Below are positions 31,723 to 40,820 of a stretch of DNA of 45,131 bases, piece after piece. The stretch is from Opitutia bacterium Tous-C8FEB (GTDB lineage Bacteria > Verrucomicrobiota > Verrucomicrobiia > Opitutales > Opitutaceae), in the NCBI GenBank assembly GCA_002304435.1, contig NEUZ01000006.1, forward strand, positions 1-45,131, read 5' to 3'. Numbering within the stretch: position 1 is the stretch's first letter; every line of letters begins with the position of its first letter. Made by a program: the position numbers and the translations under genes. The notes under the pieces were generated by a model. That model saw only the letters and a list, made by a program, of their open reading frames with translations. It did not search any database and had not been told where the DNA came from.

Positions 31723-34326
31723 ATGCGGACGCTCCCCTTCATCCTGCGGCTGGCGTGGCGTGACTCCCGCGCCTCGCGGCGCCGGCTGCTGCTCTTCTCC
31801 TCGGCCATCGTGCTGGGCATCGCCGCGCTCGTGGCGATCGGCTCGCTCGGGGCCAACCTTGACCGCGCGGTCGACGGGCAGGCCAAGGGCTTGCTTGGGG
31901 CGGATCTGATCGTGACCAGCCGCAACCCCTTCGACGCGGAGATGCTGGCGCACGCCCGTACGCAGGCGTCCGCCGTAGCGCGCGAGCAGAGTTTTTCCTC
32001 GATGGTGGTCTTTCCCGACGCGGGCGGCGCGACGCGGTTAGTTAATGTCCGGGCCCTCGAGGGGGGATTTCCTTTCTTCGGCGAGTTTACGACGGAACCG
32101 GAGACGGCGCCGGTGCGGCTGCGCGGGGGTGGGGCGGTGGCGATCGTCGAGGAGACGCTGCTGCGCCAGTTCGAGGTGCCGGTGGGCGGCCGACTGCGCC
32201 TGGGCCAGGCGGAGTTCACCGTTGCCGGCGCGCTTCGGAAACTACCCGGCGAGTCGACCGCGTTCTCGGCGACCGCGGCCCCGCGGATCTTGATCCCGGC
32301 GGCAGCCCTGGCGGCGACCGGATTGACGGAGCGCAGCGTACTGGTGCGGCACCGCTTGATGTTGGAGCTGCCGCCCGGGCGCACGCCGGAAGCGGTGGCG
32401 CGCTCCTTTCGGGAGCGGTTTCGCGCGGACGGGCTGGGCTTCGACACGGTGGCCGAGCGGCGGCGGAGCCTCGGGCGGGCGCTGGACAACATCGAGGCGT
32501 ACCTGGGGCTGGTCGGCTTCGTGGCGCTGATCCTCGGGGCCATCGGCGTGGCGAGCGCGATCCACGTCCACGTCCGGCAGAAGCTTGCGACGGTCGCCGT
32601 GCTGCGCTGCCTGGGCGCCTCGGCGGGGCAGAGCTTCGCCGTGTACTTGGTGCAGGGGGTGGCGCTCGGGCTCGCGGGCGCGCTGGCCGGGGCCGCTTTG
32701 GGGGTGGGCCTGCAGCTGGCGCTGCCGCGGCTGTTGGCCGACGTGGTGCCTTTCCCGGTGGAGTTCTTCGTCGCTTGGCCGGCGGTTGCCCGCGGAATCG
32801 GGGCGGGGGTGGTCCTCTGCCTGCTCTTCACTCTCTTGCCGCTGTTGGCCGTGCGGCGGGTGCCGCCCCTCAGTGCGCTGCGTTCCGCGCTGGCGGAGGC
32901 CGAGGGCGTCGGGCGCGATCCCTGGCGGCTGGTGGTCGCGGGCCTCATCGTGCTCGCGATCGCGGGGCTGGCCGCGTGGCAGACGGGCGGCTGGCGGGAA
33001 GGCTTGGGCTTTACCGCGGCGCTCGGAGGTGCGTTGGGCATCCTCTGGCTGCTGGCCCGGGCAACCTCGTGGCTCGCTCGCCGCGCCGTCCCGCGTCGTG
33101 CGCCGTATGTGGTCCGTCAAGGCATCGCCAACCTGCACCGGCCCAACAACCGCACCGTTCTCCTCCTGGTCTCCCTCGGGCTCGGGTGCGCCCTGATGCT
33201 CACCTTGTTCCTCGCCCGCTCCACGCTGCTGCGCGAGCTGGCCTCCGCCGGGGCCGGCACGCGGCCGAACCTGCTCCTCTTTGACATCCAGGACGACCAG
33301 CGCGACCCGCTCGCGCGCGCGCTGGCGGCGGCGGGGGCCCCGTTGCTGGTCGAGGCTCCGATCGTCACGATGCGTCTCGCCGCGGTGCGCGGGCGGCCGG
33401 TCGAGGAACTGCTCCGCGGGGCGCCCCGTGGCCGTCCGGACGAGGCCGAGGTGGGGCGGGACGGGCGGCGGGGCGGCGAGGGCGCGCGGCGTCCGGCGGG
33501 CTGGACCCTGCGCCGCGAGTACCGCACGACGTTCCGCGAGACGCTCGGCGGCGCGGAACGGCTGGTCGCGGGCGAGTTCACCCCGCGGGTCTCGCCCGGC
33601 ACGGAGGTGGTGCCGGTTTCCCTCGAGGAGGGCCTGCTGCGGGACCTTGGGGTCGCACTGGGAGACGAGCTGACGTGGGATGTGCAGGGCGTGCCGGTGC
33701 GCTCCCGCATCACGAGCGTGCGCGCCGTGGAGTGGCGGCGCTTCGAGCCGAACTTCTTCGTGGTGTTCCCCGCTGGCGTGCTGGAGGAGGCGCCCAAGTT
33801 CCACGTGATGGCCGTCCGCACCACGGATGCGGCCCACGCGGCGCGGGTGCAGCGCGCGGTGGTGGCCGCGTGCCCCAACGTCAGCGCGATCGACCTCGCG
33901 CTGGTCCTCGAGACGGTCGACAGCGTGCTATCGCGGGTCGGCTTCGTAGTGGAGTTTATGGCCGCCTTCACCGTGCTCACCGGCCTCGTGGTTTTGGTGG
34001 GCGCGGTGCTCACCGGCCGCTTGCAACGGGTCCGTGAGACCGTGCTGCTCCGCACCCTCGGGGCGAGCGCGGCGCAGCTCCGGCGCATCCAGTTGGTGGA
34101 ATACGCAATCCTCGGGACCTTGGCGGCGGTGGTGGGCGGGGCGCTGGCGCTCGGCGGCAACGCGTTGGTCGCGCACTTCGTCTTCCGCATCCCGCCTGCC
34201 TTTCCGCTCCCGGTGCTCGCCGTGGGCATCTTCGCGGTGGCTGGGGCCACAGTGGCGGTCGGGTTCCTCGCAAATCGGGGTATCGTCCGCCAGCCCCCGC
34301 TCGAGGTCCTGCGCGAGGAAACCTGA
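31723..34326 (+). CDS. ybbP: FtsX/MacB-like ABC permease (YbbP-like)
   Basis: An 867-residue integral membrane protein. It has an N-terminal transmembrane helix followed by a large periplasmic domain ('GADLIVTSRNPFDAEMLAHARTQ...LVNVRALEGGFPFFGEF'), then FtsX-type membrane domains twice: 'VGFVALILGAIGVASAIHVHVRQKLATVAVLRCLGAS' and 'TVLTGLVVLVGAVLTGRLQRVRETVLLRTLGASAAQLRRIQLVEYAILG'. A central helix pair lies near residues 400-445 and another around 480. This ten-helix layout with two soluble periplasmic domains is that of YbbP. It pairs with the YbbA-like ATPase directly upstream. Confidence 0.92.
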   Translation: MRTLPFILRLAWRDSRASRRRLLLFSSAIVLGIAALVAIGSLGANLDRAVDGQAKGLLGADLIVTSRNPFDAEMLAHARTQASAVAREQSFSSMVVFPDAGGATRLVNVRALEGGFPFFGEFTTEPETAPVRLRGGGAVAIVEETLLRQFEVPVGGRLRLGQAEFTVAGALRKLPGESTAFSATAAPRILIPAAALAATGLTERSVLVRHRLMLELPPGRTPEAVARSFRERFRADGLGFDTVAERRRSLGRALDNIEAYLGLVGFVALILGAIGVASAIHVHVRQKLATVAVLRCLGASAGQSFAVYLVQGVALGLAGALAGAALGVGLQLALPRLLADVVPFPVEFFVAWPAVARGIGAGVVLCLLFTLLPLLAVRRVPPLSALRSALAEAEGVGRDPWRLVVAGLIVLAIAGLAAWQTGGWREGLGFTAALGGALGILWLLARATSWLARRAVPRRAPYVVRQGIANLHRPNNRTVLLLVSLGLGCALMLTLFLARSTLLRELASAGAGTRPNLLLFDIQDDQRDPLARALAAAGAPLLVEAPIVTMRLAAVRGRPVEELLRGAPRGRPDEAEVGRDGRRGGEGARRPAGWTLRREYRTTFRETLGGAERLVAGEFTPRVSPGTEVVPVSLEEGLLRDLGVALGDELTWDVQGVPVRSRITSVRAVEWRRFEPNFFVVFPAGVLEEAPKFHVMAVRTTDAAHAARVQRAVVAACPNVSAIDLALVLETVDSVLSRVGFVVEFMAAFTVLTGLVVLVGAVLTGRLQRVRETVLLRTLGASAAQLRRIQLVEYAILGTLAAVVGGALALGGNALVAHFVFRIPPAFPLPVLAVGIFAVAGATVAVGFLANRGIVRQPPLEVLREET

Positions 34327-34397
34327 TCGGCGGGGTTTCCGACCGTCCGGCGCGTGGGCGCTTTGACCTCCCCGCCCTCTGCTCTCCATGCTGTGGG

Positions 34398-36548
34398 ATG
34401 CGGCTCCATCCCCTCCTGCCTGCCTTGGCCGGTCTGGCCTTCGTCGGGCCCCTGTACGGGCTTGGCTTGGTCTCCACCTCGCCCGGGGTGGGCGCGCCCG
34501 CCGATACGCTGCTCCGGCTCACCTGCGCAAGCGAACCTCGGCTCGGCGCCGCCGGTCGGATCCGCATCACGAGCCTCGAGTCGGGCGCGGTGGTGGAAAC
34601 CATCGACCTCGCGGATCCGGCTCCGACCCGCCTCGTGGGCCTTAATCCCACGCCGTACCGTTACCGTCCGGTGCGCGTCGAAGGCCGCGTTGCGGTGGTG
34701 CATCCGCGGGCGGGCGTGCTCGCCGCGGGCGGGGCCTACCGGGTCGATTGGGACGCGGGCGTGCTTGCGGATACGGTCGGAACCCCGCTCGCCGCCGGGA
34801 ACTTCACCTTCAGCATTCGGCCCGAACGCCCTGCCGCGAGCGCGGTGGCGGTCACCGTGGCTGCCGATGGCGCCGGCGATTTCGCTACGGTGCAGGGTGC
34901 GATCGACTGGGTGCCGGCGGGCAACACCGTCCCGCGCGTGATCACCATCCGCGCCGGCGTCTACGAGGAGCTTGTCTACCTCGGGTCACGCCAGCCCTTC
35001 GTCACCCTACGGGGCGAGGATCGGGCGGGCACCGTGATCTCCTACGCGAACAATCAGAACCTCAATCCCGGCAATAACCGCGCGATGGTCGCGATCGACG
35101 CGAACGATGTGACGCTGGCCAACCTGACGTTGCGCAACACGACCCCGCGGGGCGGCAGCCAGGCGGAGGCGCTGCGGGGCAACGGGCGGCGCGTCGTGCT
35201 GGACCGCGTGACGCTCAGCAGCCTGCAGGACACGCTGCTGTGGAACGGGGCTCTGTTCGTCACCGACAGCCTGATCAAGGGCGATGTAGATTTTATGTGG
35301 GGTGGTGGGGCGTGCTACTTCCAGCGGTGCGAGTTGCGCTCGCTCGGATCCGGGTACCTCGCGCAGGTGCGCAACGGGGAGTCGGGGCGGGGCAACGTTT
35401 ACGTGGATTGCCGGCTGACGGCGGCCCCGGGCGTGGGCAATGTCTACCTCGCGCGGATCGACCCGCGGCCGGACGTCGCGAACACCTGGCCGTTCAGCGA
35501 GGTGGTGTTTCTCGGGTGTGCGATCGGGCCGCACGTGCGCCCGGAGGGCTGGCTGCTCAACAACGCCACCGCTGCCCCGCAGGTCCGCTTCTGGGAATAC
35601 GGCAGCACGGATCTCGCGGGCGGTTCGCTCGACTTGTCGCGGCGCCTGCCGGATGCGAGGCGCATCGACCGCGAGACGGCCGAACGCTACCGTGACCCCC
35701 GCTACGTGCTGGGCTGGACCCCGCCCGCTTCCGCTCCGCCCCCGCCGCGCCGGGAGCGCCTCACCGGCCTCTCGACCCGGGCCCGCGCCGGAGCGGAGCC
35801 CGTGATCGTGGGGTTCGTCGTCGCCGGGACCGCCGAGGCCGGGGTGCTGATGCGTGGGGTGGGTCCGACCCTTGGGGCGTTCGGGGTCGGCGAAACGCTG
35901 CCCCGGCCGCGGCTCATGCTGCAGCGCGAAGGGGCCGTGCTCGCAGCGCAGACGGGGGGTCCGGTGCCGGGGCCGGTGGCCGACGCGGCGGCGCGGCTCG
36001 GGCTCTTCCCGTTCCGAACCGGCGCGGCGGATGCGGCGCTCCTCGCGACCCTCGCCCCCGGCGCCTACACGGTGGCGCTCGCCGACGCCGACGGGGCGGA
36101 GGGTAACGGATTGGTCGAGATCTATGATGCGGCGCCCGGCGAAGGGACGCGCCGTCTTGCGAACCTCTCGTCGCGCGCGCTGGTCGGGGAGGGGGACGCG
36201 ACCCTAATTTCGGGGCTGACCGTGGCCGGCGCCGTGCCGAAGCCCGTCCTGGTGCGCGGGATCGGGCCGGCGCTGGCCGGCTTCGGCGTGGAAAGCGCGC
36301 TCGTGCGGCCACGACTCACGGTGTTCCGCGGGACGGAGGTCCTCGCGGCGAACGCGGGCTGGACCGGGGCGGAGAACCCCTTGGAGATCGCCCGCGCCGG
36401 CGCGCTGGTCGGCGCGTTCCCGCTGGTGACCGGCAGCGGGGACACCGCGCTACTGCTGGAACTGGCGCCGGGTAACTACACCGCGCAGGTCAGTGGCCCT
36501 GCCGGAGTGGGGGGCGTCGCCCTGCTCGAGGTCTACGAGGTGCCCTGA
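34398..36548 (+). CDS. Secreted pectinesterase (CE8) with duplicated C-terminal domain
   Basis: A 716-residue protein with a signal peptide ('LLPALAGLAFVGPLYGLG'). Residues ~28-137 form an SbsA-like Ig domain ('SPGVGAPADTLLRLTCASEPRLGAAGRIRIT'). The CE8 beta-helix (~155-430) has 'DGAGDFATVQGAIDWVP', 'ITIRAGVYEE', catalytic Asp278 ('SLQDTLLW'), Asp298 ('GDVDFMWGG') and Arg353 ('VYLARIDP'). The usual DFIFG and LGRPW motifs are modified but the key residues remain. It demethylates pectin outside the cell. Two ~125-residue domains follow (~454-577 and ~586-716), ending 'ALLEVYEVP', homologous to the tail of the 859-residue protein at 1890. The position of this tail suggests surface retention or secretion. 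Confidence 0.88.
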   Translation: MRLHPLLPALAGLAFVGPLYGLGLVSTSPGVGAPADTLLRLTCASEPRLGAAGRIRITSLESGAVVETIDLADPAPTRLVGLNPTPYRYRPVRVEGRVAVVHPRAGVLAAGGAYRVDWDAGVLADTVGTPLAAGNFTFSIRPERPAASAVAVTVAADGAGDFATVQGAIDWVPAGNTVPRVITIRAGVYEELVYLGSRQPFVTLRGEDRAGTVISYANNQNLNPGNNRAMVAIDANDVTLANLTLRNTTPRGGSQAEALRGNGRRVVLDRVTLSSLQDTLLWNGALFVTDSLIKGDVDFMWGGGACYFQRCELRSLGSGYLAQVRNGESGRGNVYVDCRLTAAPGVGNVYLARIDPRPDVANTWPFSEVVFLGCAIGPHVRPEGWLLNNATAAPQVRFWEYGSTDLAGGSLDLSRRLPDARRIDRETAERYRDPRYVLGWTPPASAPPPPRRERLTGLSTRARAGAEPVIVGFVVAGTAEAGVLMRGVGPTLGAFGVGETLPRPRLMLQREGAVLAAQTGGPVPGPVADAAARLGLFPFRTGAADAALLATLAPGAYTVALADADGAEGNGLVEIYDAAPGEGTRRLANLSSRALVGEGDATLISGLTVAGAVPKPVLVRGIGPALAGFGVESALVRPRLTVFRGTEVLAANAGWTGAENPLEIARAGALVGAFPLVTGSGDTALLLELAPGNYTAQVSGPAGVGGVALLEVYEVP

Positions 36549-36575
36549 ATAGCGCGCCGAGCCGCACCAAGCGAC

Positions 36576-37388
36576 TCAGCGGTTGTCGCCATCGAGGGCG
36601 CGGCCGAGCCCGCCGAGGACAGAACCCTCCTCGCGACCGCCGCGGGACGCGCTCACGATGCGGCCCGCGAGGCGGGACAGCGGCAAGGACTGCAGCCAGA
36701 TCCGGCCCGGCCCGCGGAGGGTGGCGAAGAAGAGGCCCTCGCCGCCGAAGAGCGCCGTCTTGATGCCCCCGACCAGCTGGATGTCGTAGGAAACGGACGG
36801 CTGGAAGGCCACGATGCAGCCCGTGTCAACGCGCAGGGTCTCGCCCGGGCCCAGGGTGCGCTCGTGCAGGGCGCCGCCCGCGTGGATGAAGGCCCAGCCG
36901 TCGCCGGTCAGGCGCTGGAGGATGAAACCCTCGCCGCCAAAGAGACCGGCGCCGAGGCGCTTCTGGAACGCGATCCCGAGGCTTACCCCGCGCGCGGCGC
37001 ATAGAAAAGAGTCCTTCTGCGCGAGGAGTTCGCCGCCGATGCTCGCGAGCGGAACGGGGATGATCCGGCCCGGGTAGGGCGCCCCAAAGGCGACCTTGCG
37101 CCGGCTAGCCCCTTGGTTCTGGAACACCGTCATGAACAGCGATTCCCCGGTCAGAAGCCGTTTGCCGGCCCCGAGCAGGGAGCCGAGCAGCCCGCCCGCG
37201 CGCGCGGAGCCGTCGCCGAAGATCGTCTCCATCGCGATCCCGTCCTCCATGTACATCATCCCGCCCGCCTCGGCTACGACGGCTTCGCGGGGATCGAGCT
37301 CGATCTCGACGAACTGCAGGTCATCGCCGCGGATGGCGTAGTCGATTGCGTGCATCTGCGGCGTGAGGAAGGGAGGCGACGATTCCAT
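36576..37388 (-). CDS. AIM24/TIGR00266 family protein
   Basis: The start is ATG at 37388 ('[17 protein letters not shown]'), 270 residues; the second Met at 37355 is possible. The beta-helical AIM24 family shows as '[35 protein letters not shown]', '[13 protein letters not shown]', '[54 protein letters not shown]' and '[22 protein letters not shown]'. Function in bacteria is not established. It follows the P-type ATPase gene after only 4 bases and is probably in the same transcript. Confidence 0.9.
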   Translation of the reverse strand: MESSPPFLTPQMHAIDYAIRGDDLQFVEIELDPREAVVAEAGGMMYMEDGIAMETIFGDGSARAGGLLGSLLGAGKRLLTGESLFMTVFQNQGASRRKVAFGAPYPGRIIPVPLASIGGELLAQKDSFLCAARGVSLGIAFQKRLGAGLFGGEGFILQRLTGDGWAFIHAGGALHERTLGPGETLRVDTGCIVAFQPSVSYDIQLVGGIKTALFGGEGLFFATLRGPGRIWLQSLPLSRLAGRIVSASRGGREEGSVLGGLGRALDGDNR

Positions 37389-37392
37389 AAGT

Positions 37393-39426
37393 TTAGGGGG
37401 CGGCCGGAGAACCCGGCGGCCGCGGGAAAGTTGCAGCACCTTCCCCCGGGGCGTCGAGCCGGAGGTGGCGGAGGCGGAGTGCGTTGGCCACCACGGTGAT
37501 CGAGCTCAGGCTCATCGCGACGCTGGCGACCATCGGGTGGAGCAGCCAACCGGTCCACGGGTAAAGCACGCCCGCCGCGAGGGGCAGCCCGGCGAAATTG
37601 TACGCGAACGCCCAGAATAGGTTCTGCCGGATGTTGCGCAGGGTCGCGCGGCTCAGGCGGGCGGCGCGCACGAGTCCGGCCAAGTCACCCCGCAGGAGCA
37701 CCACGCCCGCGCTCCGCAGCGCGACGTCGGTGCCGTCGCCCATCGCGATGCCGACATCCGCCGCCGCCAGCGCGGGCGCGTCATTGAGCCCGTCCCCGGC
37801 GAAGGTCACCCGCGCCCCGCGCGCGCGCCAGGCCCGCACCAGATCCTGCTTGCCCGCGGGCGAGATCCCCGCGTGCCACGCGTCGAGGCCGAGCGCCGCG
37901 GCGATCGGCGCAGCCGCCTCCGCGCGATCCCCAGTCACCAGCTCCAGCCGCCACCCCAGGGCCTGCAACCCCCGCACCGCGGGCGCGGCGGAGGGCTTCA
38001 GGGTGTCCGCGAGGGCAATGCAGCCGGCGCGCGCGCCGTCCACCCGCACCTCAACCAAAGTGGCCCCGGCCGCCTCGGCCGGTAGCGGCGGAACCGCTCC
38101 CTTGGCGCGGGCAACCTCGACGCGGCGTCCTTCCACGAGAGCGCTGACGCCGTGGCCCGGCTCCGCGCGGAAGTCCTGCGCCACGGGCAGCGCGAGGCCC
38201 CGTTCCCCGGCCGCGGTGACCAGCGCGCGTGCGAGTGGATGCTCGCTGGGCGCCTCCGCCGCCGCCGCGAGGCGCAGCAGTTCCGCGGGAGCCCATTCCG
38301 GGCCGGCCGGGAGCAGCGCGGCGACGCGGGGCCGCCCGGTGGTGAGCGTGCCGGTCTTGTCCAGCAGGAGCACGGTGGTGCCGGCGAGATGCTCCAGCGC
38401 GGCGGCGTCCTGCACCAGGATTCCGGCGCGCGCGCCTCGACCGATGCCCGTCACGATCGACACGGGGGTGGCCAGCCCGAGCGCGCAGGGGCAGGCGATG
38501 ATGAGCACGGCGACGCCGTTCAGCAGCGCCAAGGGCAGGCGCGGTGCCGGTCCGAACGCGAGCCACGCTGCGAACGTGGCCAGCGCGAGGCCCAGCACCG
38601 CGGGGATAAACCACGCGGTCACCCGGTCGGCGAGGCGCGCGATCGGCGCCTCGCTCTCCTGCGCGGCCGTGACGAGGCGGATGATCTGCGCGAGTACGGT
38701 CTCCGCGCCGACGCGCTCCGCCCGGAGCAGCAGCGACCCGGTCGTGTTCAAGGTTCCCGCGCGAACGGGGTCGCCGACGTCTCGGGGAACCGGCAGTGGC
38801 TCGCCGGTGAGCATCGACTCGTCGACGTCGCTGGCCCCGGTGACCACGCGGCCGTCGACCGGCACGTGCTCGCCCGGGCGGACGCGGAGCAGCTCTCCAA
38901 CGCGCACCGCGGCGAGGGGTACGTCCTCCTCGTGACCGTCCAGGTCCACCCGGTGGGCGATCGGTGGGGCGAGGCGAAGCAGCGCCTCGAGGGCCTCGCC
39001 GGTCCGGGCGTGGGCGCGCTGTTCGAGGATCTGGCCGAGCAGCACCACCGCCGTGATGAAGACGACCGCCTCGAAGTACAGGGGCGGGCCATGGGCGGTC
39101 CGCAGCGCGGCGGGAAAGCTGTCCCCGGCGAGGGTGGCAGCCGCGCTGTAGAGATACGCCGCGCCGGTGCCCGTCACGGTCATCGTGAACATGTTGGGGT
39201 CACGTTCCCGGATGGAGCGCCACCAGCGGCGGTTCAGTGGCGCGCCGGCCCAGAGGAAAACGGGCGTGGTGAGCGTGAACTGCACCCAGGCGAGGAAGGC
39301 GGGATCGATCCCGTGCAGCAACCCGGGCGCGACCATCCCGCCCATCGCGAGCGCGAGCACGGGCAGGCCGCAGGCGAGGGCCACCCCGAGCCGCGGGCGC
39401 AAGTGGCGCTCGTGCGGCAGGCCCAT
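37393..39426 (-). CDS. copA: Cu+-type P1B ATPase without N-terminal metal-binding domain
   Basis: ATG at 39426 gives 677 residues; an upstream GTG at 39462 is possible. There is no CXXC heavy-metal-associated domain at the N-terminus. It has the membrane metal motif CPC (312-314, 'IIACPCALG'), the phosphorylated Asp356 in 'DKTGTLT', the HP motif in 'SEHPLARAL', 'TGE' in 'SMLTGEP', and the hinge '[10 protein letters not shown]'. The last transmembrane helices carry 'AFAYNFAG' and '[10 protein letters not shown]', the N/Y and M/S residues that define Cu+ (P1B-1) transport. It exports copper from the cytoplasm. It belongs with the secreted TRASH-like protein gene upstream and the AIM24 gene downstream. 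Confidence 0.9.
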   Translation of the reverse strand: MGLPHERHLRPRLGVALACGLPVLALAMGGMVAPGLLHGIDPAFLAWVQFTLTTPVFLWAGAPLNRRWWRSIRERDPNMFTMTVTGTGAAYLYSAAATLAGDSFPAALRTAHGPPLYFEAVVFITAVVLLGQILEQRAHARTGEALEALLRLAPPIAHRVDLDGHEEDVPLAAVRVGELLRVRPGEHVPVDGRVVTGASDVDESMLTGEPLPVPRDVGDPVRAGTLNTTGSLLLRAERVGAETVLAQIIRLVTAAQESEAPIARLADRVTAWFIPAVLGLALATFAAWLAFGPAPRLPLALLNGVAVLIIACPCALGLATPVSIVTGIGRGARAGILVQDAAALEHLAGTTVLLLDKTGTLTTGRPRVAALLPAGPEWAPAELLRLAAAAEAPSEHPLARALVTAAGERGLALPVAQDFRAEPGHGVSALVEGRRVEVARAKGAVPPLPAEAAGATLVEVRVDGARAGCIALADTLKPSAAPAVRGLQALGWRLELVTGDRAEAAAPIAAALGLDAWHAGISPAGKQDLVRAWRARGARVTFAGDGLNDAPALAAADVGIAMGDGTDVALRSAGVVLLRGDLAGLVRAARLSRATLRNIRQNLFWAFAYNFAGLPLAAGVLYPWTGWLLHPMVASVAMSLSSITVVANALRLRHLRLDAPGEGAATFPRPPGSPAAP

Positions 39427-39629
39427 ATGGACGGGCTCAGTGGGGGAGGGAATGGCGCTCACGGCGATGGGACCGGCTCGGGCACGCGGGGTGCGGGCCG
39501 GTGCGGGGCCGGTGCGGGGAGGTGGCGGGGCGGGCCCCCGCGGGGTTGGCGGCAATCGGTGCCAGGTAATCGCGTCCGGTGAGCTGACGCACGCCAACTT
39601 CAGCGGGAGGGCGGCCCGGCCGCGCGCCT

Positions 39630-39956
39630 TCAACCCTTCTTGCCGGACTTCGCGGCCTGCGCGGCGGCCGCGTCGACCTTGGCGAGGAACTTGGCGGGAC
39701 TGGCCTTAAAATCCTCGCCGCAACCCTCGCAGCAGAAGAACACGACGCGGTCCGGCTGGCCGGGCGCGCGGTGGATGTGGCCGGCTGCCTCACCCATGCT
39801 CCCGAGGGGCTCATTGGAGACGAGGCAGGTCTTGAGCGGGTATGCCTTGCGGGCGGCGGCGATGATCTCGGCGTCCGTCTTGGCGGCCGCGGCGGAAAGC
39901 ACGCCGGCGGACAAAAGGAGGCTGGCGAGGAGGGCGGGGATGGATTTCGTGGTCAT
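39630..39956 (-). CDS. Secreted TRASH/YHS-like metal-binding protein
   Basis: ATG at 39956 is preferred over the upstream TTG because it is preceded by 'TAAGGA', one of the few Shine-Dalgarno-like sequences in the window. The 108-residue protein has a signal peptide ('[19 protein letters not shown]'). The mature part carries '[11 protein letters not shown]' and '[25 protein letters not shown]', a Cys pattern (C, then CCxxC) of the TRASH/YHS type, which binds Cu+ or related metals. It probably acts in periplasmic copper handling together with the ATPase about 200 bases downstream. Confidence 0.8.
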   Translation of the reverse strand: MTTKSIPALLASLLLSAGVLSAAAAKTDAEIIAAARKAYPLKTCLVSNEPLGSMGEAAGHIHRAPGQPDRVVFFCCEGCGEDFKASPAKFLAKVDAAAAQAAKSGKKG

Positions 39957-39962
39957 AGACGC

Positions 39963-40061
39963 CAATCCTTACACCCCGGCGCCGGAAATCCCCCGCTCAT
40001 TCTCGCGCGCGCCGCCCGGCAAGATTGCGCGGGGGATTCGGCTGCCGTCGGGGTAAGGTTG
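39963..40061. promoter_or_regulatory. Divergent regulatory region with long imperfect inverted repeat
   Basis: The arms are CAATCCTTACACCCCGGCG (39963-39981) and, inverted, CGTCGGGGTAAGGTTG (40046-40061), plus an inner perfect pair AATCCCCCGC (39987-39996) and GCGGGGGATT (40029-40038). The same order of elements, GCGGGGGATT then GGGG(TG)TAAGG(A)TTG, thus faces each of the two divergent genes, ending 7-9 nt before each ATG. It may be a shared ECF-sigma promoter pair or an operator. The TAAGG part could also serve as ribosome binding site. Confidence 0.65.
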
Positions 40062-40070
40062 CACGAGCGT

Positions 40071-40373
40071 ATGAGTTCCTCCCCCGATCCCCTCCCACCG
40101 CTATTGGCCACCTGGCGCGTCGAGCCCGCTTCGGACCCCGGATTCCGCCGGGCCGTGCGCGAGCGGCTGCAGGCGGGGTCCGCGAGTGCCACCTGGGCGG
40201 CGTTTGCCCGCCGGCGGGCGGCCCTGGTGGGCGGGGCGCTTGCGGTGGCCCTGGTGGGCGGGGCGCTGGGCGGGCACGGTAGCGCCCGCGCCCGGGTGGA
40301 CGAGGATCGGGCGCGTCTCGCTTCCGCCTATGTCGCGGGCTTGGATGCCCGGCTGATGACGCCGGTGCGCTGA
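40071..40373 (+). CDS. Small single-pass membrane protein, CnrY-like anti-sigma candidate
   Basis: ATG at 40071 gives 100 residues; the track's 200-residue ORF starts within the opposite gene. A cytoplasmic N-terminal ~60 residues ('PPLLATWRVEPASDPGFRRAVRERL') is followed by one transmembrane helix ('ALVGGALAVALVGGALGG') and a short periplasmic tail. The N-terminal segment 'W.VEP..DPGFR..V..RL' is of the kind found in minimal ECF anti-sigma proteins such as CnrY. Size, topology and first position before a CnrX-like and an ECF sigma gene support this role. Sequence similarity alone would not. Confidence 0.6.
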   Translation: MSSSPDPLPPLLATWRVEPASDPGFRRAVRERLQAGSASATWAAFARRRAALVGGALAVALVGGALGGHGSARARVDEDRARLASAYVAGLDARLMTPVR

Positions 40374-40388
40374 ACCAACCGGGCGACC

Positions 40389-40820
40389 GTGACGCGCAAT
40401 CTGCTTCTTACCCTGCTGCTGGCGGCCGCCCTAGCCGCCGCCGGGTTCACGGTAGCCTACTGGATGACAGGAGACCGGGCCCTGCGCGCGGCAGCTCGGC
40501 AGGGAGACGCCCTCGAGTGGCTGCGGGTGGAGTTCGCCCTCGACGGGGAGCGGTTCGCCGCGGTGCGTCGATTGCACGAGGAGTTTAGCATCGAGTGCAG
40601 CGCGCATTGCGCGGCCATCGTCGCGGCGCGGGAGCGGTCGGCCCCGGCGACGGAGATCGCGGCGCTAGAGGAGTACTGCGTGGGGGCGATGACGGCCCAT
40701 TTCCGGCAGGTGGCGGCGCGGATGGAACCCACGCAGGGCGAGCGCTACCTTGCCCTCGTGCTGCCCCGCATTCGCGGACACACCCATCAGGGGGCGCCGA
40801 GCGTGCGGCTCGCGCCGTGA
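40389..40820 (+). CDS. CnrX-like periplasmic metal sensor
   Basis: A 143-residue protein starting at GTG, 15 bases after the previous gene. An N-terminal anchor helix ('LLLTLLLAAALAAAGFTVAYWM') precedes a helical periplasmic hairpin: 'LEWLRVEFALDGERFAAVRRLHEEFSIECSAHCAAIVAARE' and 'ALEEYCVGAMTAHFRQVAARMEPTQGERYLALVLPRIRG'. This matches the CnrX/ZraP fold; the last segment parallels the CnrX sequence with its metal-binding His before Phe and the 'M.P..GERY' turn. His and Cys residues in 'RLHEEF..ECSAHC' are further candidate ligands. It would sense periplasmic metal and pull on the anti-sigma protein. The stop overlaps the sigma gene start (GTGA). Confidence 0.75.
   Translation: MTRNLLLTLLLAAALAAAGFTVAYWMTGDRALRAAARQGDALEWLRVEFALDGERFAAVRRLHEEFSIECSAHCAAIVAARERSAPATEIAALEEYCVGAMTAHFRQVAARMEPTQGERYLALVLPRIRGHTHQGAPSVRLAP

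Noticed and set aside
32242-34703. Long minus-strand ORFs opposite ybbP (531 aa and 528 aa)
   Set aside because: Low-complexity Arg/Pro/Ser translations in antisense to a clear ABC permease.
38152-39582. 476-aa + strand ORF opposite the Cu+ ATPase
   Set aside because: Gly/Arg/Glu-rich shadow with no motifs, whereas the minus strand has all P-type ATPase motifs.
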